DNA of 64,000 bases from Paranoxybacillus sp035645275 (GCA_035645275.1 DASQMX010000026.1:310001-374000); one strand, 5' to 3'. Counted from the stretch's first letter, positions 17,804 through 27,246 are shown. Numbers and translations are program-made. The notes: generated by a model not told the origin, from the letters alone.

Positions 17804-18604
17804 TCATTCAATAATATTTTCTAATCCATAGACAAGCGTATTCAATTTCATCACTGTCTCTACCGAAAGTTTAACTCCTGACATAAACGACGCCCGATTA
17901 TATGAATCATGGCGAATCGTTAATGTTTGGCCATTTCCGCCGAAAATGACTTCTTGATGGGCAATCAGTCCCGGCAAGCGCACGCTATGAATTGGAATCC
18001 CATCATATGTTGCACCTCTTGCGCCTTGCAGCGTTTCTTTTTCTTCCGGATGCCCCTGCTTTTTTGAAGGTCTGATCATGGAAATAAGTTCCGCTGTTTT
18101 CACCGCTGTACCTGACGGAGCGTCTAATTTTTGGTCATGGTGGAGCTCAATAATTTCGACATCAGTAAAATATTTGGCTGCCATTTGTGCGAATTTCATC
18201 ATTAAAATGGCGCCGACAGCAAAATTAGGCGCGATAATGGCACCAATTCCTTTACTTTCAGCTAGCTCTGTTAACCGTGCTAAATCTTCTTTTGTAAATC
18301 CTGTTGTACCGACAACTGGACGAACACCGTAATGCAATGCCAATTCCGTATGTTTTTTTCCGACTTCCGGAGTGGTTAAGTCGATTAATACATCCGGCTT
18401 TACTTCTTGAAAACAGCGCTCGATGTCCGTATAAATAGGAACATCGATTCCGGCAAACCCGTCTACAGTGGATAGACTTTTTCCATCATTCATACGGTCA
18501 ATCACTGCCACTAGCTGAAAATGTTCCGTATTATGTACTAATGATACCGCCTCTCGTCCCATTCTTCCGCGCGGACCGGCAACAACAATTTTAATGGTTT
18601 TCAT
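17804..18604 (-). CDS. dapB: 4-hydroxy-tetrahydrodipicolinate reductase
   Basis: NAD(P)H-dependent enzyme of the diaminopimelate/lysine route, needed for wall peptides and for spore dipicolinate. The 266 residues have the nucleotide-binding VVAGPRGRMGREAV at the N-terminus, the catalytic ELHHDQKLDAPSGTA and VRLPGLIAHQEVIFG. It follows ypjD by 7 bp in one operon. Confidence 0.96.
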   Translation of the reverse strand: MKTIKIVVAGPRGRMGREAVSLVHNTEHFQLVAVIDRMNDGKSLSTVDGFAGIDVPIYTDIERCFQEVKPDVLIDLTTPEVGKKHTELALHYGVRPVVGTTGFTKEDLARLTELAESKGIGAIIAPNFAVGAILMMKFAQMAAKYFTDVEIIELHHDQKLDAPSGTAVKTAELISMIRPSKKQGHPEEKETLQGARGATYDGIPIHSVRLPGLIAHQEVIFGGNGQTLTIRHDSYNRASFMSGVKLSVETVMKLNTLVYGLENIIE

Positions 18605-18611
18605 AGACCGT

Positions 18612-18950
18612 CTACTCCTTTACTTCTTCTTTTCTTGTCCAGCGATTTTTATCTCTTGTATTGAATTTTTCCATCACTAAATCATGAGCTTTTTGAAGGT
18701 CGATATTAAGGGAGTTAGCAAAACAAATAAGCACAAATAATAAATCTCCCATTTCTTCTTCGATTGTTTTTTCTTTTTCTGATTTTTTCTTCGGCTTTTC
18801 TCCATAATAATGGTTAATTTCCCGGGCCAATTCTCCTAATTCTTCTGTCATCCTTGCGAGCATCGCAAGCGGGCTAAAATAACCTTCTTTAAATTGGCTG
18901 ATGTATGCATCGACTTCTTCCTGTAGCTGTCTCATCGTTTTTTCTGACAT
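18612..18950 (-). CDS. ypjD: MazG-like nucleotide pyrophosphohydrolase YpjD
   Basis: A 112-residue all-alpha NTP pyrophosphohydrolase of the MazG superfamily, predicted to hydrolyse non-canonical or excess NTPs. The metal-binding EExxE...ExxD pattern is seen as KTIEEEMGDLLFVLICFAN, with an earlier EELGELAREI. First gene of the ypjD-dapB-mgsA run; substrate unknown. A GAGAGGTGA site precedes the start. Confidence 0.88.
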   Translation of the reverse strand: MSEKTMRQLQEEVDAYISQFKEGYFSPLAMLARMTEELGELAREINHYYGEKPKKKSEKEKTIEEEMGDLLFVLICFANSLNIDLQKAHDLVMEKFNTRDKNRWTRKEEVKE

Positions 18951-19090
18951 TATGCGTCACCTCTCATTCTTTCATGTTAGCCAAAACGAGCGATTTTGAC
19001 AAATATTTTCTACGTTCGTTGCTTGTAAAGATAACTTCCTCTATAATTAAGGTCGCTGACTATTTTTTCATATCCGAGGAGGTGTCCTTG

Positions 19091-19963
19091 ATGATTTTTG
19101 GATTAAAAATAAAAAACATTTCCTTTATTTTGCTTGGCGCTGCTATTTTTGCCTTTGGGCTCGTTCATTTTAATATGCAAAACAACTTGGCAGAAGGCGG
19201 CTTTACTGGAATTACCCTTCTTCTTTACTTCTTGTTTAAATGGGATCCTTCCTATACGAATTTAGCATTGAATATCCCCCTGTTTTTCGTTGGCTGGAAA
19301 TTGCTAGGCCGTAACGCCTTTTTATATACCATTATCGGCACGGTCAGCCTATCTGTTTTTCTTTGGATTTTCCAACGCTATGCGATTCATATGCCTTTAA
19401 AACACGATTTAACACTAGCGGCGTTATTTGCCGGTGTGTTTATCGGAATCGGCCTCGGTATCATTTTCCGTTACGGTGGAACGACTGGCGGCGTCGATAT
19501 TATCGCGAGACTTGTGTACAAATATAAAGGCATTAGCATGGGCAAGACAATGTTTGTATTTGATGCGGTTGTCATTACGTTATCCTTGATTTTATACCTT
19601 TCCTACCGCGAGGCGATGTATACGCTCGTTGCTGTGTTTGTTGCTGCCCGTGTCATTGATTTTATGCAGGATACCGGTTATGCGGCAAAGGGGGCAACCA
19701 TCATTTCCGAAAAAAGTAATGAGATCGCTGAAAAAATTATGAATGAAATGGACCGTGGCGTGACGATATTAAAAGGTCAAGGTTCTTACACAAAGCGTGA
19801 ACGTGATGTCCTTTATTGCGTCGTTGCGAAAAATGAACTTTCCCGCTTAAAAAGCGTCATTACATCCGTCGATCCGCATGCTTTCGTTGCCGTAAGCGAC
19901 GTTCATGATGTATTAGGAGAAGGTTTTACTTTAGATGAAAATAAACGTCCAATTGAACCTTAA
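19091..19963 (+). CDS. ypjC: YitT family membrane protein YpjC
   Basis: A 290-residue protein with about five N-terminal membrane segments (YitT/DUF161 core, including the glycine-rich FRYGGTTGGVDIIARL) and a cytoplasmic C-terminal DUF2179 domain (GVTILKGQGSYTKRERDVL). Transport substrate unknown. The ATG at 19091 follows GAGGAGGTG and gives the B. subtilis YpjC length; the upstream extension has no support. It is divergent from ypjD and convergent with ypjB. Confidence 0.87.
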   Translation: MIFGLKIKNISFILLGAAIFAFGLVHFNMQNNLAEGGFTGITLLLYFLFKWDPSYTNLALNIPLFFVGWKLLGRNAFLYTIIGTVSLSVFLWIFQRYAIHMPLKHDLTLAALFAGVFIGIGLGIIFRYGGTTGGVDIIARLVYKYKGISMGKTMFVFDAVVITLSLILYLSYREAMYTLVAVFVAARVIDFMQDTGYAAKGATIISEKSNEIAEKIMNEMDRGVTILKGQGSYTKRERDVLYCVVAKNELSRLKSVITSVDPHAFVAVSDVHDVLGEGFTLDENKRPIEP

Positions 19964-19971
19964 AATAAACA

Positions 19972-20058
19972 GAGGCCGTCTCAAATGGAAAGTGTCAGAC
20001 CTCATCGTATCATTACATTTAGTAAGTACGACTGGTCAGACACTTATCGGACAGCCTC
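19972..20058. repeat. Palindromic intergenic element, copy 5, between convergent ypjC and ypjB
   Basis: Outer arms GAGGCCGTCTC / GGACAGCCTC, inner arms AAGTGTCAGACC / GGTCAGACACTT with a central A-A mismatch. It fills the space between two convergent genes and is followed by a T run on the plus strand, so it probably also terminates ypjC. Confidence 0.82.
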
Positions 20059-20060
20059 TT

Positions 20061-20846
20061 TTATTCTTTCTCATGTAATTTGTTCTTTTCTTTTTCCCCT
20101 CGATATTTTCGCCAGCCAACATAGCTTAATGTTAAAATGATGATGCTTCCTGTTGAAATGATTACCCACCATAATGACGGATCAGCTTCATCTTTTTTGA
20201 CATCGTCAAATAGTGCCTGCAAGTCTTGTTCCATCTGGACGAGCTGTTTCAGCTGGCTATCAGGGCTGAGCTGGGAAAACGCCGGCGCCTCTAACAGTTC
20301 TATATTTGCATCAACACGTTTAAATCGTTCAGGTGTAACATCAATTTTTACGCTTGGTTCAATCATCTCGTATTGATTTAAAAACTGCTGAAACGATGAT
20401 TGAAACGCTTGCATATTCTTGTTTTCAACAGCTTTTTTCATTCGATCAAATGCCGCCATAATCGAATGTTCCATTTCCGACCAAAGCGGTTGATGATCAG
20501 AACGAATAGCATCAATAACAAGACGAAAGCGAGTCACATGTTCAACCCGTTCCTCAGCTGGTAAAGTCGAAGCTGTTACGGTTTTTAATGCACTTTCATG
20601 AGTGACCGTAATCACACGGAGTTCGTCCATTGACTTTAATCGTTCACGGACATTGAGCTTAAAAAACTCCTCAGAAAAATGAGTTAATACTTGTTTTGCC
20701 TCTTCAAACCTTTCGTTTTTTGCTAGCTGCAGCGCCTCATCAGAAATTCGGTCAAGCTTTTTCCATTCATCTGTTGTTTGTGAAGATACAACATATGGAA
20801 ATAACATCATAAAAATCATGATGAATATGAAACTTTTTCTCTTCAT
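20061..20846 (-). CDS. ypjB: Sporulation protein YpjB
   Basis: A 261-residue membrane-anchored protein: signal sequence at residues 3-22, a mostly helical extracytoplasmic region, a membrane segment near 223-243 (WWVIISTGSIIILTLSY) and a short basic cytoplasmic tail. Named by family and context; molecular function unknown. The ATG at 20846 is preceded by GGAGGAGGG. It follows ypjA. Confidence 0.82.
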   Translation of the reverse strand: MKRKSFIFIMIFMMLFPYVVSSQTTDEWKKLDRISDEALQLAKNERFEEAKQVLTHFSEEFFKLNVRERLKSMDELRVITVTHESALKTVTASTLPAEERVEHVTRFRLVIDAIRSDHQPLWSEMEHSIMAAFDRMKKAVENKNMQAFQSSFQQFLNQYEMIEPSVKIDVTPERFKRVDANIELLEAPAFSQLSPDSQLKQLVQMEQDLQALFDDVKKDEADPSLWWVIISTGSIIILTLSYVGWRKYRGEKEKNKLHEKE

Positions 20847-20905
20847 TCTTGTCCCTCCTCCGCTACCTATTAACAATGTATGAAGAGGTGGACAAGAGTA
20901 GACCA

Positions 20906-21487
20906 CTATTTTATGCGTCTTGAGCGAAGGCAAAGAAAATATGTCATGCTAATCGAAACAATGCTCAGCCAAAAGGTAAAATAACCGATTTGCGGTATAT
21001 ACTCATCGAGCATGCTGTATCGCGGCAGCATGCGAAACACGTAGTCAATGACATCATTATGCAATGTCCAAACGGCCGCAAACGCTAAGTGCCACGGTTT
21101 GATTCGATAAAACGGCGCATACAATATGCCTTCAAGTGCCATTGCCGCGTGTGACAAAATTAACATCCAAGCAATCCCATCGAGCGTTCCTGTCACTTTC
21201 CAAACAAGCAAATTCATCACAACCGCCCAAATACCATATTTAAACAAAGTCACCATCGCCAGCGCCTCCAACAGCGGCCAATTTTTCCCTAATAAAAACG
21301 CAATGAGCACAAAAACAAAAAATAAACTTGCCGTCGGGCTGTCCGGTACAAATAAAAGAAACTGTGGCGGAGTTTCTGATAGTTGATTGCCGTACCATAT
21401 ATATCCATAAATCGTTCCCAGTATGTTAATAACAAGCAAAAGCCATAAAACAGAACGATGCATGAGGAGCGAAAAGACGAGTCTCAT
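20906..21487 (-). CDS. ypjA: YpjA, DUF1405 integral membrane protein
   Basis: A 193-residue protein with about five to six predicted membrane segments and few charged residues outside short loops. It belongs to the DUF1405 family; function unknown. It lies between qcrC and ypjB as in B. subtilis, separated from qcrC by a terminator. Confidence 0.85.
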   Translation of the reverse strand: MRLVFSLLMHRSVLWLLLVINILGTIYGYIWYGNQLSETPPQFLLFVPDSPTASLFFVFVLIAFLLGKNWPLLEALAMVTLFKYGIWAVVMNLLVWKVTGTLDGIAWMLILSHAAMALEGILYAPFYRIKPWHLAFAAVWTLHNDVIDYVFRMLPRYSMLDEYIPQIGYFTFWLSIVSISMTYFLCLRSRRIK

Positions 21488-21524
21488 ATTTCACCAACTT
21501 TCCCAATAATATACATAAATAAAC

Positions 21525-21557
21525 AAAAAAGCTGACTATGAGCTAGCCAGCTTTTTG
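21525..21557 (-). terminator. Terminator of the qcrABC operon
   Basis: On the minus strand AAAAAGCTGGCTAGC, a short loop, GTCAGCTTTTTT. It lies just after the qcrC stop codon. Confidence 0.85.
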
Positions 21558-21562
21558 CATGA

Positions 21563-22330
21563 TTATTCCGCTTTCAAACCTGCAATAAATTCTGCAAGTT
21601 TCTTCAACTCTTCATCTGTACCTTTAAAGATACCGCCTGGCATGCCGCCTTGTCCTTCTTTGGCGATCTTCGCTACTTCCTCAGCACTTAAGCCTGTGCC
21701 GACAAGCGATGGCGCAGCAGGACCACCTTGAAGGTTTTCACCATGACATGTCGTACATGTATTCGCTTGAGCGATTTTGTAGCCGTCCGCATTTTTGTCG
21801 ATTTCTACTTCCGCGCGAATCTTACCTTGTTCAGCTGCCGCTTCCCAGTCGTGAGTAACGACAGATTCCCAAGTTAAGAAAATAATCGCTGCTAAAGTTA
21901 AAAGCATCATTCCAACCGCAACAGGACGCTTCGTTGGACGGCGCTCTGGTCCACGATCTAAGAATGGCGCTAACAATAACGCACCAAACGCAAGACCTGG
22001 CATGATAATCGCACCAACGACTGTGTAAGGACCTGATGCGTACGAATATTTTAGTAATTGATACAAGAATAAGAAATACCAGTCTGGAAGCGGAATGTAA
22101 GACGTATCTGTTGGGTCAGCAATACGCTCTAATGGTGATGGATGGGCTACCGTTAAGCATAGGAAACCGATTAAAAATACGGAACCTACCATCCACTCTT
22201 TTAATAAGAAGTTCGGCCAAAACGCTTCCGTCTTCCCAGGATATTCCGAATAATCCTTTGGAATATTCGGCTTTCTCTCTGCAGGAACACGGGAGTCGCC
22301 GACAAATTTCATCCCTTTTCCGCGATGCAT
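21563..22330 (-). CDS. qcrC: Menaquinol:cytochrome c reductase, cytochrome b/c subunit
   Basis: A 255-residue fusion of a subunit IV-like part (about three membrane segments, with PLPDWYFLF, the quinol-site PEWY equivalent) and a C-terminal cytochrome c domain with heme motif CTTCH and a distal methionine in GGMPGG. This fusion is typical of the Bacillus bc complex. It passes electrons from menaquinol toward cytochrome c. The ATG lies 7 nt after GGAGGGGG. Third gene of qcrABC. Confidence 0.95.
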   Translation of the reverse strand: MHRGKGMKFVGDSRVPAERKPNIPKDYSEYPGKTEAFWPNFLLKEWMVGSVFLIGFLCLTVAHPSPLERIADPTDTSYIPLPDWYFLFLYQLLKYSYASGPYTVVGAIIMPGLAFGALLLAPFLDRGPERRPTKRPVAVGMMLLTLAAIIFLTWESVVTHDWEAAAEQGKIRAEVEIDKNADGYKIAQANTCTTCHGENLQGGPAAPSLVGTGLSAEEVAKIAKEGQGGMPGGIFKGTDEELKKLAEFIAGLKAE

Positions 22331-22384
22331 TTCATGTCCCCCTCCTTTTTCTCATAGGCTAACGCACATCTTATAGCGTAATTT

Positions 22385-23059
22385 TTACAGCGGACCAGAA
22401 ATACCTTGTTTACGAATCATTAAGAAGTGAGCTGCCATTAATCCAAGCAATGCAGCTGGTAAGAAAAACACGTGAATCGCAAAGAAACGTGTTAATGTTT
22501 GCGCACCAACGATTTCCGGATGACCAGCTAATAATGTTTTAATTGTTGGACCAATCACAGGTGTCGCTTCAGCAATTTGCAAACCTACTTTCGTTGCAAA
22601 TAGCGCTTTCATATCCCATGGCAATAGGTAACCAGTAAAACCAAGTCCCATCATTACCATGAAAATTAATACACCAACAATCCAGTTTAACTCACGTGGT
22701 TTTTTGTATGCGCCTTGGAAGAAGACACGCAATGTATGTAAAAACATCATTACAATAACAAGACTTGCTCCCCAATGGTGCATACCGCGCACAATTTGGC
22801 CGAATGCCACTTCGTTTTGTAAGTAATAAACGGACTCCCATGCGTTTTTAATATCCGGAACATAGTACATCGTTAGAAACATACCAGATAAAATTTGGAT
22901 TACCGTCACGAAGAACGTTAATCCGCCAAAACAGTAAACGAATGCCGAAAAATGATGTGCAGGGTTAACATGTTCCGGCACTTCATGGTCAGCGATATCG
23001 CGCCACAAAGGCGTAATATCAAGACGTTCGTCAACCCAGTCATAAATCTTATTTAACAC
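22385..23059 (-). CDS. qcrB: Menaquinol:cytochrome c reductase, cytochrome b subunit
   Basis: A 224-residue cytochrome b6-type protein with four membrane helices. Heme-ligand histidines are seen in MHHWGASLVIVMMFLHTLRVF and in the fourth helix (FAIHVFFLPAALLGLMAAHF). It holds the quinol-oxidation site with QcrC. GTG start after GGGAGGCG, 3 bp from qcrA. Confidence 0.95.
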   Translation of the reverse strand: MLNKIYDWVDERLDITPLWRDIADHEVPEHVNPAHHFSAFVYCFGGLTFFVTVIQILSGMFLTMYYVPDIKNAWESVYYLQNEVAFGQIVRGMHHWGASLVIVMMFLHTLRVFFQGAYKKPRELNWIVGVLIFMVMMGLGFTGYLLPWDMKALFATKVGLQIAEATPVIGPTIKTLLAGHPEIVGAQTLTRFFAIHVFFLPAALLGLMAAHFLMIRKQGISGPL

Positions 23060-23062
23060 GTA

Positions 23063-23572
23063 TTACGCCTCCCCTCGTGGTTTCGCTTTACCTAAGTATA
23101 ACGTACCGTCTTTCACTTTTAATTCATAACGGTCTAATGGATATATAGGCGGCGTTCCTGGAACGTTTGTGCCATCTTTTTCATACAAACCATAGTGGCA
23201 AGGACAGAAGAAACGGTTTGGATTCCCTTTATCACCGTTCCAGTTGACTGTACATCCTAAGTGTTTGCACACCGGAGAAAGTGCAACAATTTCTCCTTTG
23301 TCATCTTTGTACACCCACGCAGATTTTGGCTCTTCAGATTCATACCACGCATCTTTTACCTTTACTTTAAAGTCGAAGCGTTGTGGCTCTGTCGTAATAT
23401 CTTTCACCTGTGCAACAGCAACCATCTCAGCGCCCGCTTCTTCCTTTAAAATCGGATCCAATGCGAAGCGAACCATTGGCATTAACATCCCCGCAGCCAT
23501 AAATCCGCCAACGCCAGTTAAGGTGTAGTTTAAAAATTGCCGTCTAGAAACCCGATGCTTATTCTCGCTCAT
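23063..23572 (-). CDS. qcrA: Menaquinol:cytochrome c reductase, Rieske iron-sulfur subunit
   Basis: A 169-residue protein with a twin-arginine signal (VSRRQFLNY), a membrane anchor (about 20-40) and a Rieske domain whose 2Fe-2S ligands are in CKHLGC and CPCHYG. Exported folded by Tat. The ATG at 23572 follows GGGGGGAAAACA; the frame is open upstream but lacks a site. First gene of the operon. Confidence 0.95.
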   Translation of the reverse strand: MSENKHRVSRRQFLNYTLTGVGGFMAAGMLMPMVRFALDPILKEEAGAEMVAVAQVKDITTEPQRFDFKVKVKDAWYESEEPKSAWVYKDDKGEIVALSPVCKHLGCTVNWNGDKGNPNRFFCPCHYGLYEKDGTNVPGTPPIYPLDRYELKVKDGTLYLGKAKPRGEA

Positions 23573-23718
23573 TGTTTTCCCCCCTCTATACAAAGTTAAG
23601 TCCATCCGGACAATAGCATAACACATATAAAACTAGGACATTCTAATGATATATCAATATATCGACAAGGTCAATATTATCGTTGTTGTAACCGCTATCA
23701 CGTTATGACAATTTTCGT

Positions 23719-24174
23719 TTATGACCACTTTGCAATCAATAAATTCATTAGTTGCGAAGTTTGATCCGTCACGATTTGCTGTTTATATTTTTCATCCATA
23801 TGCTCAAGCGGAATCGACGGCAGCCAAAGAAGCGTGCCCGGCAAGTTTGTTTCTCCTGCTTTCCACTCCGTATCGGATGTCACGTAAAAAATATGCTTCA
23901 TCCCGTTCGCTGTTAACTGGCTTGTCCAATCAACAATCCGCTTAATTTTTTCTTCCATGCTTTCTGATGTGAAATATGTAAACGGCGGGAATAAAAACAC
24001 TCTTCCTTTAAATTGTCTTTCAAGCTCGCTTACGATGATTTGCACAAACTCTCCCATCGAAACAATGGACTTTACGTTTTTTTCTAACTCAAGCGGAATG
24101 AGCGGAATCACTGCTGTATCCACATATTCTTTTTCTTGCAAATAGACTTCAACATCTTTAACGGTCCATTTCAT
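23719..24174 (-). CDS. ypiF: YpiF, DUF2487 protein
   Basis: A 151-residue soluble protein of the DUF2487 family, beginning MKWTVKDVEVYLQEKEYVDTA; no catalytic motif seen. It lies directly upstream of qcrABC, conserved in Bacillaceae, suggesting a link to respiratory-complex production, but that is inference from position. GAGGAGAGA precedes the start. Confidence 0.85.
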   Translation of the reverse strand: MKWTVKDVEVYLQEKEYVDTAVIPLIPLELEKNVKSIVSMGEFVQIIVSELERQFKGRVFLFPPFTYFTSESMEEKIKRIVDWTSQLTANGMKHIFYVTSDTEWKAGETNLPGTLLWLPSIPLEHMDEKYKQQIVTDQTSQLMNLLIAKWS

Positions 24175-24240
24175 GTCTGCTCTCTCCTCTTAATTTAGTC
24201 AATTTCATCTCAACAATATCATATTTAACATAAAAAAGAA

Positions 24241-24329
24241 GAGGCTGACCCATAAGTGTCTGCCCTCACACGTAATTCACAATATATTATGGTTGTAGAG
24301 GACTGACACTTCGTTTTTCGGTCAGCCCT
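24241..24329. repeat. Palindromic intergenic element, copy 6 (ypiB-ypiF gap)
   Basis: Outer arms GAGGCTGACC / GGTCAGCCCT, inner arms AGTGTCTGCCCTC / GAGGACTGACACT with the central T-T mismatch, and AT-rich centre CACAATATATTATGG. It ends at the ypiB stop codon. Confidence 0.85.
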
Positions 24330-24864
24330 ATAGACGCTTCAATTGATCCGTCAAACGCTTAAATTCCTCTTCATCGCCTCTGTCCAGCGCTTCATCAATT
24401 AATTTCATCAGCTGTTCCTTTTGAAAGTTTTGTATCGATTTCTCTAAAAATTGTTCCGCCAAAATTTGATCTTTCTCATTGACTTGTAAATGTTTCGGGA
24501 TATACGGATTCTCCTCCAGCACAGCTACATATTGCGGAGAATGAAAGGAAGCTCGAAAGTTCAGTTGAATGTAAATATCCTCATCCCGATTCAAGCGGAT
24601 ATCATGGAATGACTTTTCCGCATCTGTCGTCATGACATTTTCCTTATAAAAGCGAAACGGTACATCATCGACACAATGGGTCGACATAATCATTCCGCGC
24701 GGGCAGTATTGCGCTTTTTCCACAAAATGCACTTTTTGCATTAATTGATCATGGCTCATTAAATAGTTCAAAATCCAAACACATTCGCGCCTTTTTAGCT
24801 GGTAATTGCTCAAAAACCAACGGATAAATTCTTTTTTTTCATTTACGGATACATGGGTCGTCAA
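24328..24864 (-). CDS. ypiB: YpiB, UPF0302 protein
   Basis: A 178-residue protein of the UPF0302 (IDEAL-domain) family; the C-terminal IDEALDRGDEEEFKRLTDQL is the IDEAL signature. Start is a TTG at 24864 preceded by GAGGAGGG at 7 nt; the open frame continues upstream into ypiA, but only this start gives the family length and N-terminus (TTHVSVNEKKEFIRWFL). Proposed roles are regulatory; none can be read from the sequence. Confidence 0.85.
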   Translation of the reverse strand: MTTHVSVNEKKEFIRWFLSNYQLKRRECVWILNYLMSHDQLMQKVHFVEKAQYCPRGMIMSTHCVDDVPFRFYKENVMTTDAEKSFHDIRLNRDEDIYIQLNFRASFHSPQYVAVLEENPYIPKHLQVNEKDQILAEQFLEKSIQNFQKEQLMKLIDEALDRGDEEEFKRLTDQLKRL

Positions 24865-24952
24865 TCCGCTTCCCTCCTCTATATTTAATAAGAAAGAGGT
24901 ATCTGCTTTGACTATTAGATTTCGATTTTTCCAATGCCTGCAACCGCTTTTC

Positions 24953-26212
24953 TCATTCTTCTTCCAGTTGGAGAACCATCTCCGCTGCTTCCGTGTGAGT
25001 CGGATCAATTTGCAAAATTTGTTCAAACAATTCCTTCGCTGTTTTGCGATTTCCTTCCTCGATAAGAAAATACGCATATTCCTCAAGAAAATCGACTTCG
25101 TTCTTAAAGAAAGTATATGCTTCTTGGTAATGTTTTAATGCATCGGAATACATTTCTAATTGATGTTTTGCCCGCGCTAAATCCCATTCAAACTGCGGGT
25201 CATACTCACCTTGCTTCATCGCTTCTTCGATACAAGCGACGACATCTTCGTAACGTTCTTGATGCAAAAGTAGCTTCGTCAACGTCAAGAGCGCTTCTAC
25301 ATATCCCGGATCGACGTTAACCGCTGTACGTAAATGTTCTTCTGCTTCATCTGGCTTTCCAAGTTTCAGCGCAATTTTGCCAGCATATAATAACAATTCT
25401 TTATTCCATTCATCTACTTTCAGGCCTTCTTTTGCTGTTTCATAGCTTTTTTGCAAATCGCCCTCATGCTCATATGCTTTTGCTAAATATAAATATAATG
25501 GAATATATTCTGCATCTAACTCTTTTAGTTCTTTAAACTTCTCAATCGCCGTTTGGTAATAGCCAGCTTGAAAGGCGGTAAATCCGTAGCCAAACAGCGT
25601 ATGAATTTCCAGCTTTTCTTTCAATGCTTCTTCATAATACGGAAGCGCTTCTTCAAACTGGCCAGATAAACTTAACGCTTCCGCGAGCCGCTGCGGAATA
25701 GAGGTGCCGGCAAGCGTTGTTTCTTTTTCTAATACCTTTTTATAAAATTCAACGCTCTTTTGGTATTCTCCTTTTGTTAAATAAAATTCCCCAAGAGCAA
25801 ATTGAATAATTGGCTCATCCGGCAGTTTTTCATAGGCAAGAAGCAATTTGCGCTCGCTTACCTCGTCCAGCCCCTGCATTTGATAAAGGTCAGCGGCAAG
25901 CAGGCAGGCACGAGGGTAAGTCGGGTCATTTTCATCAATTTCTGCTAAAATATCAATCGCTTTGTCTTCTTCGTCAAGTTCCGTATAAACTTCTGCTAAA
26001 AACAATAAAATATCTCCTTCATCAGGATAGCGGTAAGACAGCTCCTCAAGAATGTCGCGGGCTTCGGGAAGGAGCCCCCATGAAAAAAGATGTTCCGCCA
26101 ACATATATTTTTCTTCATCGCTGCATTGCTCTTTTACTTTCGGTATTAATGTAAGAGCTTTTTCAATTTCTCCGTTTTCGACAAGACGAACGAGTTTCTC
26201 AATCTGCATCAT
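24953..26212 (-). CDS. ypiA: YpiA, tetratricopeptide-repeat protein
   Basis: A 419-residue acidic protein built of about ten to twelve TPR units (for example GDILLFLAEVYTELDEEDKA and PEYVEALL-like helices), with no signal or membrane segment, so probably a cytoplasmic scaffold. Partner unknown. It lies between the amidohydrolase-like gene (5-bp gap) and ypiB; the latter's open frame overlaps its end but its real start does not. Confidence 0.88.
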   Translation of the reverse strand: MMQIEKLVRLVENGEIEKALTLIPKVKEQCSDEEKYMLAEHLFSWGLLPEARDILEELSYRYPDEGDILLFLAEVYTELDEEDKAIDILAEIDENDPTYPRACLLAADLYQMQGLDEVSERKLLLAYEKLPDEPIIQFALGEFYLTKGEYQKSVEFYKKVLEKETTLAGTSIPQRLAEALSLSGQFEEALPYYEEALKEKLEIHTLFGYGFTAFQAGYYQTAIEKFKELKELDAEYIPLYLYLAKAYEHEGDLQKSYETAKEGLKVDEWNKELLLYAGKIALKLGKPDEAEEHLRTAVNVDPGYVEALLTLTKLLLHQERYEDVVACIEEAMKQGEYDPQFEWDLARAKHQLEMYSDALKHYQEAYTFFKNEVDFLEEYAYFLIEEGNRKTAKELFEQILQIDPTHTEAAEMVLQLEEE

Positions 26213-26217
26213 TCTCG

Positions 26218-27132
26218 CTAACCCTTTCTTTCATCAAAATGTGCTGCAAACATTCCCGGGGCACGAACAACAAGTTCTTTGCCAAAACCGGGATAAAAAT
26301 AAATTTGCTCTCCTGCTTTTAACAATCTCCCTTTATGAACGGTAATCGTTGGAACATGATTATCATAATCGACAATCGGCTTTTCGGCAACTGGATGGCT
26401 TATTGACATTTTTTCATACAAGTTATAATCTACTTCGCCACCGATGCGGATATCTCCTTTTTGTGGGTAAATGCCAATTTTTTTTAACACCTCTAACGAA
26501 AGCGGCGTACGTTCTTTTAGCGAAAACGGAATAAACGGAATTTTATGGTCCTTTAAAATTTTTCTCCATTGTTTTTGCTGTAATGCAAAAGCTCGTTCGC
26601 TTTTCCAATGCGGAGCAAAGGCAATAAAATACGGAGATAGTGCCTCGTAAATCCAGTACCAAGGCACGCTTGCCAAATCTTCCTCCCCGTCCAATTCAAT
26701 AAAGATGACCGGAATTTTATAGCGTTTGCACTCCCGTATAAATGACGGCGTTAAGGTGCGAAGCGGAATTTTTACACCAATAAAATAATCAATCGGGCTG
26801 TTTAATAGTTGTTGCCGCAATTGCTGCAGCGCTTTCGGCAATTGCTTTTCATAACGGACATCACAGACAGCAAGCAATGTTGTACAGCCGCGGGAAATAA
26901 AATGCTGCTGCATATATTGCTTAAATTGCACAAACGTCCTTTGCTCCTGAAACGAAAAGTCAAGCATCACATGTCCCGCTGTTAATAAATATTCGTTCGC
27001 AGGCATACGAATGAAGCGATAGTGGGAGATTTTCCCGCTCATATAATCAATGCGGTTATCGTCAATCACTAACGAACAATTCTCCACCTTATTATTTTTT
27101 AATACATTTGCTTGTTCAATAATATATGGCAC
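26218..27132 (-). CDS. Amidohydrolase-like protein lacking the metal-binding motif
   Basis: I do not recognise a named gene. The 304 residues start with a composite-domain pattern of amidohydrolases (YIIEQANVLKNNKVENCSLVI) and end with its matching half (VHKGRLLKAGEQIYFYPGFGK). Where active enzymes have the metal-binding HxH strand, this reads YLLTAGHVMLDFSF, and no other clear metal histidines are seen, so catalysis in the usual way is doubtful. GTG start 5 nt after GGGAGGGTG. It is inserted between ypiA and aroA, which are adjacent in B. subtilis. Confidence 0.6.
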   Translation of the reverse strand: MPYIIEQANVLKNNKVENCSLVIDDNRIDYMSGKISHYRFIRMPANEYLLTAGHVMLDFSFQEQRTFVQFKQYMQQHFISRGCTTLLAVCDVRYEKQLPKALQQLRQQLLNSPIDYFIGVKIPLRTLTPSFIRECKRYKIPVIFIELDGEEDLASVPWYWIYEALSPYFIAFAPHWKSERAFALQQKQWRKILKDHKIPFIPFSLKERTPLSLEVLKKIGIYPQKGDIRIGGEVDYNLYEKMSISHPVAEKPIVDYDNHVPTITVHKGRLLKAGEQIYFYPGFGKELVVRAPGMFAAHFDERKG

Positions 27133-27207
27133 GTTTACACCCTCCCATCATACTTGTCCTTAAGACAAGCTATGATGAAAAAGGGAAAACTATGATTTTG
27201 TTAAAAT

Positions 27208-27246
27208 ATAAAAATACCTCATCTTTTAAAGATGAGGTATTTTTAT
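27208..27246. terminator. Perfect palindrome, bidirectional terminator-like
   Basis: ATAAAAATACCTCATCTTT and its complement meet with almost no loop; both ends are A/T runs. It lies in the 27133-27399 gap between aroA and the amidohydrolase-like gene, a region with no supportable gene. Confidence 0.7.
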
